Position numbers and translations under genes: made by a program. From Streptomyces sp. SM11 (GTDB taxonomy: Bacteria; Actinomycetota; Actinomycetes; Streptomycetales; Streptomycetaceae): 33,164 nt of DNA. This document shows, in pieces, positions 1 through 11,008 of this stretch. The stretch is taken from positions 1 through 33,164 of the forward strand of contig NZ_NEUE01000201.1 of the NCBI RefSeq assembly GCF_002910905.1, in the 5' to 3' direction. Numbering within the stretch: the stretch's first letter is position 1; every line of letters begins with the position of its first letter. A model generated the notes under the pieces. That model was not told the origin of the DNA. It worked only from the letters and a program-made list of their open reading frames with translations, and did not search any database.

Positions 1-2828
<2,828 letters not shown>

Positions 2829-2905
2829 CAGTTGCTCGCGTCCACTGTGTTAGTTCTGAAATAACGAACGGCCGTGTTTCATCCGGTGTTGGTTAATTTC
2901 ATAGT
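2829..2905 (+). other. 23S-5S spacer with probable rRNA processing arm
   Basis: This is a 77-nt spacer without a tRNA. The stretch GCTCGCGTCCACTGTG at 2834-2849 is, from memory, the complement of the segment found just upstream of 23S in Streptomyces operons. It would then be the 3' arm of the long stem cut by RNase III. The matching 5' arm lies outside the window, so the pairing cannot be verified here. Confidence 0.5.
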
Positions 2906-3024
2906 GTTTCGGTGGTCATTGCGTTAGGGAAACGCCCGGTTACATTCCGAACCCGGAAGCTAAGCCTTTCAGCGCCGATGGTACTGCAGGGGGGACCCTG
3001 TGGGAGAGTAGGACGCCGCCGAAC
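2906..3024 (+). rRNA. 5S ribosomal RNA
   Basis: The 5S sequence is complete at about 119 nt. It starts GTTTCGGTGGTC and ends ACGCCGCCGAAC, and these ends form helix I (GTTTCGG with CCGAAC). The internal GGAAACGCCCGGTTACATTC and CCGAACCCGGAAGC blocks are the usual actinobacterial loop A-C region. It follows 23S by 77 nt and is followed by a strong terminator, as expected for the last gene of an rrn operon. Confidence 0.96.
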
Positions 3025-3033
3025 AATTTTTCC

Positions 3034-3068
3034 GGAAAAGCCCCGCACCTATGGTGCGGGGCTTTTCC
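3034..3068 (+). terminator. rrn operon terminator hairpin
   Basis: A perfect 16-bp stem (GGAAAAGCCCCGCACC at 3034-3049 with its complement at 3053-3068) closes a 3-nt loop. It begins ten bases after the 5S end. The stem starts with A's and ends with TTTTCC, giving the intrinsic-terminator look that is uncommon in this genome. It should end the rRNA transcript. Confidence 0.9.
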
Positions 3069-3180
3069 GCGTTCCGGGCTTTTTCGTACCCTCCGCGTTT
3101 CACCCCCGTGCACCGGAGGAGGGAGGCTGAGGGTAGGGTCAGGGGGCATCATTGGCACGTTCTTCACAGGAGGCCCTCGG

Positions 3181-3789
3181 GTGGAGGTCCAGGAGACTCG
3201 GGTCCAGACGGACCGGGTCCTCACCATCCCCAACATCCTCAGCATGGCTCGCCTTGTCGGGGTACCTCTCTTCCTGTGGCTGATCCTTCGCCCCGTGTTC
3301 GGAGGGCCCAACAGCGATAACTGGGCGCTGCTGGTGCTGATGCTCAGCGGCATCAGCGACTACCTCGACGGGAAGCTCGCCCGCAAGTGGAACCAGATCA
3401 GCAGCCTCGGCCGGCTCCTGGACCCGGCGGCGGACCGCCTCTACATCCTTTCCACCCTGGTCGGACTCACCTGGCGTGAGATCTTGCCCCTCTGGGTCAC
3501 CGCGGCCCTTCTCGCCCGGGAACTGATGCTTCTCGTGATGGTGGCCATCCTGCGACGTCACGGCTATCCGCCCCCGCAGGTCAACTTCCTCGGGAAGGCT
3601 GCGACGTTCAACCTGATGTACGCGTTCCCCTTGTTGCTGCTCAGCGACGGGAGTGGTTTGCTGGCAACACTGGCCGCCGTTTTCGGATGGGCGTTCGCAG
3701 GATGGGGTACAACGCTCTACTGGTGGGCAGGGATCCTCTACGTGGTTCAGGTCCGCCGTCTCGTGAAGGCGGACGCAGTAGCCGATTGA
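3181..3789 (+). CDS. CDP-alcohol phosphatidyltransferase, probable cardiolipin synthase
   Basis: This 202-aa membrane enzyme carries the complete CDP-alcohol phosphotransferase signature D60-x2-D63-G64-x2-A67-R68-x8-G77-x3-D81-x3-D85, whose four aspartates bind the metals. Several hydrophobic membrane segments flank it (about 27-38, 46-58, 88-125 and 148-190). The GTG start follows CAGGAGG at 3167-3173. Family enzymes move a phosphatidyl group from CDP-diacylglycerol to an alcohol. In Streptomyces coelicolor the homologue at this locus was, as I recall, shown to be a eukaryote-type cardiolipin synthase using CDP-diacylglycerol and phosphatidylglycerol. The mycobacterial counterpart is called pgsA2. 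The substrate assignment rests on synteny and cannot be read from the motif. It is first in a rightward cluster, 112 nt before the nucleotidyltransferase gene. Confidence 0.88.
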   Translation: MEVQETRVQTDRVLTIPNILSMARLVGVPLFLWLILRPVFGGPNSDNWALLVLMLSGISDYLDGKLARKWNQISSLGRLLDPAADRLYILSTLVGLTWREILPLWVTAALLARELMLLVMVAILRRHGYPPPQVNFLGKAATFNLMYAFPLLLLSDGSGLLATLAAVFGWAFAGWGTTLYWWAGILYVVQVRRLVKADAVAD

Positions 3790-3901
3790 GCTCGTTGATG
3801 CGGTGCCGCGCAGTGTGGCCGGCCCGCGGCAGATGTTCTGAGTAATGCCCCGACGGGCGAACTCGGCTAACCGTCGTCTCTTCTAGGAGGACGTTTCCGA
3901 C

Positions 3902-6397
3902 ATGAAGGCCGTCGTGATGGCTGGCGGCGAAGGCACACGCCTTCGCCCCATGACCTCGAGCATGCCCAAGCCACTCCTGCCCGTGGCCAACAGGCCGATC
4001 ATGGAGCACGTCCTGCGGCTGCTCAAGCGGCATGGGCTCAGCGAAACAGTAGTGACCGTCCAGTTCCTTGCCTCTCTCGTCAAGAATTATTTCGGGGACG
4101 GTGAAGAGCTCGGGATGGAGCTCACCTATGCGAACGAGGAGAAGCCACTCGGCACCGCGGGCAGCGTGAAGAACGCCGAGGAGGCGTTGAAGGACGACAC
4201 GTTCCTCGTCATTTCCGGTGACGCGCTCACCGACTTCGACCTCACCGACCTCATCGCGTTCCACAAGGAAAAGGGCGGCCTCGTCACCGTCTGCCTGACC
4301 AGGGTTCCAAATCCGCTGGAATTCGGGATCACCATCGTGGACGAGAACGGTCAGGTCGAACGGTTCCTGGAGAAGCCGACCTGGGGCCAGGTCTTCTCGG
4401 ACACAGTGAACACGGGCATCTACGTCATGGAGCCCGAGGTCTTCGACTACGTCCAGGCCGACACCTCCGTCGACTGGTCCGGTGACGTCTTCCCTCAGCT
4501 GATGAAGGAGGGCAAGCCCATCTACGGCTATATCGCCGAGGGCTACTGGGAGGACGTCGGCACACACGAGAGCTACGTCAAGGCCCAGGCCGACGTCCTG
4601 GAGCGCAAGGTCGACGTGGAGCTCGACGGCTTCGAGATCTCCCCCGGCGTGTGGGTCGCCGAAGGCGCGGAGGTCCATCCCGATGCCGTGCTGCGCGGGC
4701 CGCTGTACATCGGCGACTATGCCAAGGTCGAGGCGGACGCCGAGATCCGCGAGCACACGGTGGTGGGATCGAACGTCGTCGTCAAGACAGGCGCCTTCCT
4801 CCACAAGGCCGTGGTGCACGACAACGTCTACATCGGACAGCACAGCAACCTCCGGGGCTGCGTGGTCGGCAAGAACACCGACATCATGCGTGCGGCCCGG
4901 ATCGAGGACGGTGCCGTCATCGGGGACGAATGCCTGGTCGGCGAGGAGTCGATCATCCAGGGCAACGTGCGGGTGTACCCGTTCAAGACCATCGAGGCCG
5001 GCGCGTTCGTCAACACCTCGGTGATCTGGGAATCCCGCGGACAGGCACACCTCTTCGGAGCTCGCGGGGTCTCCGGGATCCTGAACGTCGAGATCACCCC
5101 CGAACTGGCCGTACGGCTGGCGGGCGCCTACGCCACGACCCTCAAGAAGGGCTCGACGGTCACGACCGCACGTGACCACTCCCGAGGCGCCCGCGCCCTC
5201 AAGCGGGCCGTCATCTCGGCCCTCCAGGCCAGTGCCATCGACGTCCGGGACCTGGAGAACGTACCGCTGCCCGTGGCCCGTCAGCAGACCGCCCGGGGCA
5301 GCGCCGGCGGCATCATGATCCGTACGTCGCCCGGGGTGCCCGACTCGGTGGACATCATGTTCATCGACGAGCGGGGCGCGGACCTCTCGCAGGCGCAGCA
5401 GCGCAAGCTCGACCGGGTCTACGCGCGCCAGGAGTACCGTAGGGCCTTCCCCGGAGAGATCGGCGACCTGCACTTCCCGTCCAGCGTGTTCGACTCGTAC
5501 ACCGGGTCCCTGCTGCGGAACGTCGACGTCGAGGGCATCGCGGAGTCGGGGCTCAAGGTCGTCGTCGACGCCTCCAACGGCAGCGCCGGGCTTGTACTGC
5601 CCAGCCTCCTTGGGCGGCTCGGCGTGGACGCACTGACGATCAACCCCGGACTCGACGAATCGCGGCCCACCGAGTCCGCCGACACCCGGCGGGCCGGTCT
5701 GGTGCGGCTGGGGGAGATCGTGTCCTCCGCTCGGGCGGCCTTCGGGGTGCGGTTCGACCCGGTGGGTGAGCGGCTCTCCCTCGTCGACGAACTGGGCCGG
5801 ATCATCGAGGACGACCGGGCCCTGCTGGTCCTCCTCGATCTTGTCGCCGCCGAGCGGCGCAGCGGTCGTGTCGCCCTGCCCGTGACGACCACGCGCGTCG
5901 CCGAGCAGGTGGCGGCCTACCACGGCACCCAGGTGGAGTGGACGACCACCTCGCCCGACGACCTGACCCGGGTGGGCCGTGAAGAGGACACCATCTTCGG
6001 AGGAGACGGGCGCGGAGGGTTCATCGTTCCCGAATTCAGCAGCGTCTTCGACGGGAGCGCCGCATTCGTCCGGCTCATCGGGCTCGTCGCGCGCACCCAG
6101 CTCACCCTGAGTCAGATCGACGCCCGTATTCCCCGGGCGCATGTCCTGCGCCGCGACCTGGCGACGCCCTGGGCCGTCAAGGGGCTTGTCATGCGGAGGG
6201 TCGTCGAAGCGGCAGGTGACCGCAGCGTGGACACCACGGACGGGGTCCGCGTGGTCGAGTCGGACGGGCGGTGGATCATGGTGCTGCCCGACCGGGCGGA
6301 GGCCGTCACCCATCTGTGGGCGGAAGGCCCGGACGACGCCTCGGCGCAGGCTCTGCTCGACGAGTGGGCCTCGGTGGTGGACAGCGCGGGCGACTGA
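3902..6397 (+). CDS. Mannose-1-phosphate guanylyltransferase-like protein fused to a degenerate phosphomannomutase domain
   Basis: This is an 831-aa three-part protein. Residues 1-235 are a nucleotidyltransferase with loop G8-GEGTRL, PKP at 22-24, metal-binding D107 in SGD, EKP at 157-159 and D218 in WEDVGT. Residues about 245-375 are hexapeptide left-handed beta-helix repeats. Residues about 385-831 match the phosphohexomutase fold, but its active motifs are changed. The phosphoserine loop (family TASHNP) reads RTSPGVPD at 474-481. The metal loop (DGDGDR) reads DPVGER at 619-624. The sugar loop (GEQSGH) reads GGDGRGG near 700-706, and the phosphate loop (RPSGTEP) reads LPDRAEA at 795-801. 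The first domain should make GDP-mannose or a related NDP-sugar; the last is probably non-catalytic and perhaps regulatory. The ATG follows CTAGGAGG at 3883-3890. Confidence 0.9.
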   Translation: MKAVVMAGGEGTRLRPMTSSMPKPLLPVANRPIMEHVLRLLKRHGLSETVVTVQFLASLVKNYFGDGEELGMELTYANEEKPLGTAGSVKNAEEALKDDTFLVISGDALTDFDLTDLIAFHKEKGGLVTVCLTRVPNPLEFGITIVDENGQVERFLEKPTWGQVFSDTVNTGIYVMEPEVFDYVQADTSVDWSGDVFPQLMKEGKPIYGYIAEGYWEDVGTHESYVKAQADVLERKVDVELDGFEISPGVWVAEGAEVHPDAVLRGPLYIGDYAKVEADAEIREHTVVGSNVVVKTGAFLHKAVVHDNVYIGQHSNLRGCVVGKNTDIMRAARIEDGAVIGDECLVGEESIIQGNVRVYPFKTIEAGAFVNTSVIWESRGQAHLFGARGVSGILNVEITPELAVRLAGAYATTLKKGSTVTTARDHSRGARALKRAVISALQASAIDVRDLENVPLPVARQQTARGSAGGIMIRTSPGVPDSVDIMFIDERGADLSQAQQRKLDRVYARQEYRRAFPGEIGDLHFPSSVFDSYTGSLLRNVDVEGIAESGLKVVVDASNGSAGLVLPSLLGRLGVDALTINPGLDESRPTESADTRRAGLVRLGEIVSSARAAFGVRFDPVGERLSLVDELGRIIEDDRALLVLLDLVAAERRSGRVALPVTTTRVAEQVAAYHGTQVEWTTTSPDDLTRVGREEDTIFGGDGRGGFIVPEFSSVFDGSAAFVRLIGLVARTQLTLSQIDARIPRAHVLRRDLATPWAVKGLVMRRVVEAAGDRSVDTTDGVRVVESDGRWIMVLPDRAEAVTHLWAEGPDDASAQALLDEWASVVDSAGD

Positions 6398-6485
6398 TGT
6401 GATGGCGGTGCGCCGCGACACCCCGGGCAGGGGGCCGCGGCGCACCGGTGGGGCCATTCGGCGGCAGCCGTGATGACGTGCGACG

Positions 6486-7409
6486 ATGTGCGGCATGTCG
6501 CAGCAGTCCCCCGATCGGAGCACCGCCTCGCCGCCCGCCCGCCCCGACGCCTCCATGTCGCTGCTGAACAACGTGATGGACCACAGCCTCGACGACGGGT
6601 ACGCGGAGGCCTCGGCGCGGCGCAAGGCCGACGGGAGCGCGGGGCTGCCGCGTACGCTCAAGTCGAAGCTCGGCCTGGCCGCCGGACTGGTGGTGGCCTC
6701 CCTGGTGGTCACCCTGGGCGCCGCCGAGGCGCGGATCTCGGCGCCGGTCGTCGCCAAGGAGCGCGAAGAGCTGATCGACCGGATCAACGCGGAGACGCGG
6801 GCGGCGGACACGCTGGAGTCGGAGGTCGACACGCTCCGCTCCGATGTGAGTGAACGTCAGCGCAAGGCCCTTGAGCGGCACGGCGGGGACCAGGGGGAGC
6901 TGGTGGCACTGCTGGCCGGAGCGACTCCGGTCGAGGGTCCCGGCGTGAAGCTGATCGTCGACGATGCGAAGAACACCGACCAGGGCGGCGGGGGGCCACG
7001 CGAGTCGTCGGGCTTCGCCGACACCGGACGGGTGCGCGACCGGGACATGCAGCGCGTCGTCAACGGTCTGTGGGAGTCCGGGGCCGAGGCCGTCGCCATC
7101 AATGGGCAAAGGCTGACGGCACTGTCGGCCATCCGGGCCGCCGGCGACGCCATACTGGTCGACAACAGACCGCTCGTACCGCCGTACACGGTGCTCGCGG
7201 TAGGGAACGGGAAGAAGCTCGCGACCGCGTTCCGGAGCAGCGCCGACGGCCAGTACCTGCAGGCGCTCAAGGAGAGCTTCGACATCCGCACCAGCATCTC
7301 CGATCAGGCGAAGGTGCGGCTTCCGGCCGCGCCGAGCCTGATCGTCCGTACAGCAGAGCCGAAGGCCGCCGGCAGTGGTGCGGCAGACACAGGGAAGGGC
7401 ACATCGTGA
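6486..7409 (+). CDS. DUF881 membrane-anchored protein (first copy)
   Basis: This 307-aa protein has a polar N-terminus, one membrane segment (about 62-80, LAAGLVVASLVVTLGAAEA), a short charged coiled coil (about 92-130) and then the extracytoplasmic DUF881 domain (about 135-295). No catalytic residues are recognisable. The family lies beside the small basic protein Sbp in actinobacteria. In Bacillus the related ylxW-ylxX-sbp genes precede ftsA-ftsZ, so an envelope or division scaffold role is inferred. The start is uncertain: ATG 6486 and ATG 6495 are both possible and neither has a clear ribosome site. The stop overlaps the GTG of the next gene (GTGA), indicating translational coupling. Confidence 0.85.
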   Translation: MCGMSQQSPDRSTASPPARPDASMSLLNNVMDHSLDDGYAEASARRKADGSAGLPRTLKSKLGLAAGLVVASLVVTLGAAEARISAPVVAKEREELIDRINAETRAADTLESEVDTLRSDVSERQRKALERHGGDQGELVALLAGATPVEGPGVKLIVDDAKNTDQGGGGPRESSGFADTGRVRDRDMQRVVNGLWESGAEAVAINGQRLTALSAIRAAGDAILVDNRPLVPPYTVLAVGNGKKLATAFRSSADGQYLQALKESFDIRTSISDQAKVRLPAAPSLIVRTAEPKAAGSGAADTGKGTS

Positions 7410-7738
7410 TCGCCGTACTGGGCCTCGTCGTGGGAGTCGTGGTCGGACTGTTGGTCCGGCCCGAGGTGCCGGCGGTGGTCGAGCCCTACCTGCCGATCGC
7501 GGTCGTCGCCGCGCTGGACGCCGTCTTCGGCGGTCTGCGGGCCATGCTCGACGGCATCTTCGTCGACAAGGTCTTCGTGGTCTCCTTCCTCTCCAACGTC
7601 GTGGTGGCCGCGCTGATCGTCTTCCTCGGCGACAAACTGGGAGTCGGCGCCCAGCTCTCCACGGGTGTGGTGGTCGTGCTAGGCATCCGGATCTTCTCCA
7701 ACGCCGCCGCGATCCGCCGGCACGTCTTCCGGGCTTGA
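7406..7738 (+). CDS. sbp: Small basic protein Sbp (DUF1290)
   Basis: This is a 110-aa, almost wholly hydrophobic protein with about three membrane segments (1-19, 27-45, 55-95). It has a conserved central stretch FGGLRAMLDGIFVDKVF and a basic tail RIFSNAAAIRRHVFR, typical of the DUF1290 Sbp family. Its GTG start overlaps the TGA of the upstream DUF881 gene, and only five bases separate its stop from the second DUF881 gene, so the three are one translationally linked unit. Its function is not established. The family sits next to division genes in Firmicutes, and this DUF881-Sbp-DUF881 sandwich is conserved in actinobacteria, suggesting a membrane complex. Confidence 0.88.
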   Translation: MIAVLGLVVGVVVGLLVRPEVPAVVEPYLPIAVVAALDAVFGGLRAMLDGIFVDKVFVVSFLSNVVVAALIVFLGDKLGVGAQLSTGVVVVLGIRIFSNAAAIRRHVFRA

Positions 7739-7743
7739 GGCCG

Positions 7744-8556
7744 ATGAACAACGACGAGAATCCCCGCAGCGAACAGCCCGAGGACGGCGCGCCCGCTGTC
7801 CCGGAGGCCCCCGCGCCGCCGCCCGCGGCCAAGGAGGTGTCCGGTCGGCAGCGGCTCAGGGCCGGGCTGTGGCCGCCCCGGCTGAGCCGGGCCCAACTCA
7901 TCGTCGCCGTGCTGCTGTTCGGGCTCGGTCTGGGGCTCGCGATCCAGGTGCGGTCCACCAATGACGACAGTGCGCTGCGCGGCGCCCGGCAGGAGGACCT
8001 GGTCCGCATCCTCGACGAGGTCGACGACCGGACCCAGCGTCTGGAAGACGAGAAGCAGCGCCTGGACGATCAGCGTGCCGAGCTGGAGAACAGCTCCGAC
8101 CAGGCAGAGGAGGCCCGGAAGCAGACGCTGGAGAAGGAACGCCAGCTGGGTATCCTCGCGGGCACCGTGGCGGCCGAGGGTCCCGGCATCACGCTGACGA
8201 TCACGGATCCCTCGGGGGCGGTCGCGCCCGACATGCTGCTCGACGCCATTCAGGAACTGCGGGCGGCGGGGGCCGAGGCGATCGAGGTCAACGCTGTGCG
8301 GGTGGTGGCCAACACCTACTTCTCCGGGGACGGCGGGGATGTCCAGGTGGACGGCAGGAAGATCGAAGCACCGTACGAGTTCACGGTGATCGGCAAGCCG
8401 CAGGACCTGGAGCCCGCCCTCAACATCCCCGGCGGCGTGGTCCAGTCGCTGGAGAAGGAGCAGGCCACCGTACTCGTGGAGCGGTCCGACGACATCGTCG
8501 TGGACGCCTTGCGACCGGCGCAGCGGCCTGACTACGCTCGGTCGTCATCCCCGTGA
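7744..8556 (+). CDS. DUF881 membrane-anchored protein (second copy)
   Basis: This 270-aa protein has a proline- and acid-rich cytoplasmic N-terminus (1-45), one membrane segment (about 51-67, LIVAVLLFGLGLGLAIQV), a strongly charged coiled coil (about 80-130, rich in Glu, Gln, Arg and Lys) and a DUF881 domain (about 135-260). It is paralogous to the gene at 6486. The two share the block from VEGPGV/AEGPGI through the INGQR/VNAVR region to the final VxVE strand. The ATG lies five bases after the Sbp stop. The coiled coils of the two copies make hetero-oligomer formation plausible, but this is inference. Confidence 0.86.
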   Translation: MNNDENPRSEQPEDGAPAVPEAPAPPPAAKEVSGRQRLRAGLWPPRLSRAQLIVAVLLFGLGLGLAIQVRSTNDDSALRGARQEDLVRILDEVDDRTQRLEDEKQRLDDQRAELENSSDQAEEARKQTLEKERQLGILAGTVAAEGPGITLTITDPSGAVAPDMLLDAIQELRAAGAEAIEVNAVRVVANTYFSGDGGDVQVDGRKIEAPYEFTVIGKPQDLEPALNIPGGVVQSLEKEQATVLVERSDDIVVDALRPAQRPDYARSSSP

Positions 8557-8746
8557 GCCGGGCGAGTGCGATGGCCGGTGGACCGGGTCGGACGGTTGCG
8601 GGGGGTCGGCGCACCGGATTGGTGGTGCGTGGTGGAAACTGTCGGGTGGATACGGACGTTGTGAAGATGTCCGGGTCGGCAGGTGTGTTCAATCAGGGTT
8701 CGTCCTGCCCCACGGGCGGGTCTACGTCGGTCAAGGGGAATCGCCC

Positions 8747-9526
8747 GTGAAGTTTTTTGCGAAGTTGTTCGGGAAGAGTGCACGCGAGGACAGCAACAGC
8801 GCTGCCCGCCACCGCGCGCCGCGCCACGGTCAGGGCGAGGAGCAGGATGCGGAGCGTCCGCTCTTCCGCGACGAGGTGTCCGGCGCCGCGGGTGGTGACG
8901 GCGTGTCGTCTGTTGACCCTGCCGGTGCCGGACGCATAGGTTTCGGCGAACCATCAGCCTCGGGTACGGGTGGAGGATTCACCTCGGAGGGCTCGTCGAT
9001 GCCGGTCTGTACGAGGTGCGGTCACCGTAACGCGGAGGCCAGCAGGTTCTGTTCCAACTGCGGCGCGCCGTTGCGGGGCGGTGTTCCCGAGCGTCCCTCG
9101 GAGACGACGTCCACGATCTCCATTTCCGGTCTCGAGGCGTACGAGGCTGAGGCGACGGGCCAGACAGCTCTGCCTTCGCTCTCTCCGGAGGCTCAGGCCG
9201 CGGTCGACGCGCTGCCCGGCGGTTCGGCGCTGCTGGTCGTGCGGCGCGGCCCGAATTCCGGGAGCCGCTTCCTCCTCGACAGCGACCTGACCACGGCCGG
9301 CCGTCACCCGCAGAGTGACATCTTTCTCGATGATGTGACCGTGTCGCGGCGTCATGTGGAGTTCCGCAGGAGCCCGGACGGTAGCTTCACCGTGGGTGAT
9401 GTCGGCAGCCTCAACGGCACCTACGTCAACCGTGAGCGCATCGATTCGGTCCTGCTGTCCAACGGCGACGAAGTCCAGATCGGAAAGTACCGCCTGGTCT
9501 TCTATGCGAGCCCGCGGGGCGTGTGA
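8747..9526 (+). CDS. garA: GarA/OdhI-like FHA protein with N-terminal zinc ribbon
   Basis: This 259-aa protein has four parts. It starts with a basic and disordered N-terminus. A zinc ribbon follows with C88-x2-C91 and C102-x2-C105. Next is an ETTS motif at 119-122, the site where Ser/Thr kinases phosphorylate mycobacterial GarA and corynebacterial OdhI. A C-terminal FHA domain occupies about 160-255 with the phosphothreonine-binding residues G185-R186, S200-R201, H203 and N223-G224. In those relatives the unphosphorylated protein inhibits 2-oxoglutarate dehydrogenase and adjusts glutamate enzymes; phosphorylation makes the FHA domain bind its own tail and releases the target. GarA and OdhI are shorter and, as I recall, lack the ribbon. 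The GTG start follows AAGGGGA. A 190-nt gap before it probably holds its promoter. Confidence 0.87.
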   Translation: MKFFAKLFGKSAREDSNSAARHRAPRHGQGEEQDAERPLFRDEVSGAAGGDGVSSVDPAGAGRIGFGEPSASGTGGGFTSEGSSMPVCTRCGHRNAEASRFCSNCGAPLRGGVPERPSETTSTISISGLEAYEAEATGQTALPSLSPEAQAAVDALPGGSALLVVRRGPNSGSRFLLDSDLTTAGRHPQSDIFLDDVTVSRRHVEFRRSPDGSFTVGDVGSLNGTYVNRERIDSVLLSNGDEVQIGKYRLVFYASPRGV

Positions 9527-9569
9527 CCAGCCCTCGGACTCCGTCCGGGGGGGACCCCCAGGAAGGCCC

Positions 9570-10313
9570 ATGCAGCGAACACCGACAGGCGGTGCTGGCC
9601 ACGGCACCGCCACCGCGGAAGCGCGCCCGATGAGCATCGGAACGGTGCTCATCCAGCTGCGCGAAGAGTTTCCCGAAGTCACCATCTCCAAGATCCGGTT
9701 CCTGGAGGCCGAGGGGCTCATCGAGCCGCAGCGCACTCCTTCCGGATACCGGAAGTTCGCCCCGCGTGATGTGGAGCGCCTGGCGCAGGTACTCCGCATG
9801 CAGCGGGACCACTACCTGCCGCTGAAGGTCATTCGGGAGCACCTGGACGCACTGGCCCGGGGGGAGCAGCCGGTCCTGCCCTCGCCCGGCGACCGCCGGG
9901 ACCTCACCGACGGGGTGTGGGAGGCCGGTCCCGGAGCGGCGACCGCCGCCCGGATCGGTCGGGCCGAGCTGCTCGCGGCGGCCGAGGTCGACGAGGACCG
10001 GCTGGCCGAATGGGAGTCCTACGGGCTCATCGTCCCGGCTTCCGAGGGCGGCTATGACGCCGAGATGGTGAATGTCGCCAAGCTGGTGGCGGACCTGGGG
10101 CGTTTCGGTCTGGAGCCGCGCCATCTTCGCGCCATGCGGGCCTCCGCCGACCGGGAGGCGGGGCTGGTGGAGCAGCTGGTCGCGCCCCTGCGCCGGCACC
10201 GTAATCCGCAGACCAGAGCCCATGCCGAGGCCACCGCGAACGAGCTCGCCGAGCTGTCCGTACGGCTGCACGCGGCACTCGTGCAGAGTGCTTTGCGCAG
10301 CCGTCTGCACTGA
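9570..10313 (+). CDS. ftsR: MerR-family regulator, FtsR-like
   Basis: This 247-aa protein has an N-terminal MerR winged helix-turn-helix (about 22-95; VTISKIRFLEAEGLIEPQRT and the wing SGYRKF). The remainder is helical and includes a second HTH-like part (LAAAEVDEDRLAEWESYGLI), with no cysteine metal site. Position directly after the FHA gene matches Rv1828 and the corynebacterial FtsR, reported as an activator of the division gene ftsZ. The ortholog assignment rests on order and domain plan. ATG 9570 follows GGAAGG at a rather short distance; ATG 9630 (MSIGTVLIQ), where homology starts, is the alternative. The gap to the upstream gene is only 43 nt. Confidence 0.84.
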   Translation: MQRTPTGGAGHGTATAEARPMSIGTVLIQLREEFPEVTISKIRFLEAEGLIEPQRTPSGYRKFAPRDVERLAQVLRMQRDHYLPLKVIREHLDALARGEQPVLPSPGDRRDLTDGVWEAGPGAATAARIGRAELLAAAEVDEDRLAEWESYGLIVPASEGGYDAEMVNVAKLVADLGRFGLEPRHLRAMRASADREAGLVEQLVAPLRRHRNPQTRAHAEATANELAELSVRLHAALVQSALRSRLH

Positions 10314-10354
10314 CCTCGGCGGAGCCCGACTACCCAAACATGGCGAGCACGTCC

Positions 10355-10360
10355 TAGGGT
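10355..10360 (+). promoter_or_regulatory. Candidate -10 box of the bifunctional nuclease gene (leaderless)
   Basis: TAGGGT lies six bases before the GTG start at 10367, and there is no ribosome-binding site. This geometry puts the expected transcription start on the start codon. No good -35 hexamer is visible at the right distance, so this rests on the -10 box alone. Confidence 0.4.
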
Positions 10361-10366
10361 TGCTGT

Positions 10367-10840
10367 GTGAACGAGCTTGACGTTGTCGGTGTCCGGGTGG
10401 AAATGCCCTCCAACCAACCGATCGTTCTCCTGCGTGAAGTGGGAGGCGACCGGTACCTCCCCATTTGGATCGGTCCTGGGGAGGCGACCGCGATTGCCTT
10501 CGCCCAGCAGGGCATGGCTCCCGCCAGGCCGCTGACCCATGACCTGTTCAAGGATGTGCTCGAGGCCGTGGGCCAGGAACTCACCGAGGTCCGCATCACG
10601 GACCTCCGCGAAGGGGTCTTCTACGCGGAGCTCGTCTTCGCCAGCGGAGTTGAGGTGAGCGCCCGGCCCTCCGACGCCATAGCGCTCGCCCTGCGGACCG
10701 GCACGCCGATCTACGGCAGTGACGGCGTGCTGGACGATGCGGGCATCGCGATCCCCGACGAGCAGGAGGACGAGGTGGAGAAGTTCCGCGAATTCCTCGA
10801 CCAGATCTCTCCGGAGGACTTCGGTACGAACAGCCAGTGA
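10367..10840 (+). CDS. Bifunctional nuclease domain protein (BFN, DUF151)
   Basis: This 157-aa protein consists of one BFN domain (about 1-130), with the usual LPIWIGPGEATAIA, RPLTHDLFKDVLEA and ARPSDAIALALRTGTPIY blocks, followed by an acidic tail. Relatives are described as having both DNase and RNase activity, and the M. tuberculosis counterpart is Rv1829. The precise physiological role is unknown. The GTG start lacks a Shine-Dalgarno sequence, and a TAGGGT box lies six bases upstream, so translation is probably leaderless. It lies between the two MerR genes, the same order as in mycobacteria. Confidence 0.88.
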   Translation: MNELDVVGVRVEMPSNQPIVLLREVGGDRYLPIWIGPGEATAIAFAQQGMAPARPLTHDLFKDVLEAVGQELTEVRITDLREGVFYAELVFASGVEVSARPSDAIALALRTGTPIYGSDGVLDDAGIAIPDEQEDEVEKFREFLDQISPEDFGTNSQ

Positions 10841-10922
10841 CCGTCCCGCAAGGGTGCCGTCAGCGCATCCGACAAGCCTTTCCCGGAAACGAGACACGGG
10901 AAACCACCCTCAGGGTGATTAT

Positions 10923-10978
10923 CACTCGGCGTGCCGAGTGTGGCGATCGTTGACGCACCCCGAGTGACTGCCTACCTT
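10923..10978 (+). promoter_or_regulatory. Promoter and candidate operator of the second MerR gene
   Basis: TTGACG (10950-10955) and TACCTT (10973-10978) are separated by 17 bp and form a good vegetative-type promoter ending 30 nt before the GTG at 11009. Immediately upstream is the perfect palindrome CACTCGGCGTGCCGAGTG (10923-10940). The half-site CGAGTG recurs at 10961-10966, between the two promoter boxes, and at 10979-10984. Repeated half-sites around a promoter suggest regulator binding, possibly by the gene's own product. Confidence 0.7.
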
Positions 10979-11008
10979 CGAGTGGGCAGGTCAAGGACGG
11001 AGGTCGGC

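Noticed and set aside
3641..6832. 1063-aa open frame on the minus strand
   Set aside because: It is antisense to the well-supported nucleotidyltransferase fusion. High-GC codon bias keeps this frame open, and it shows no recognisable domain.
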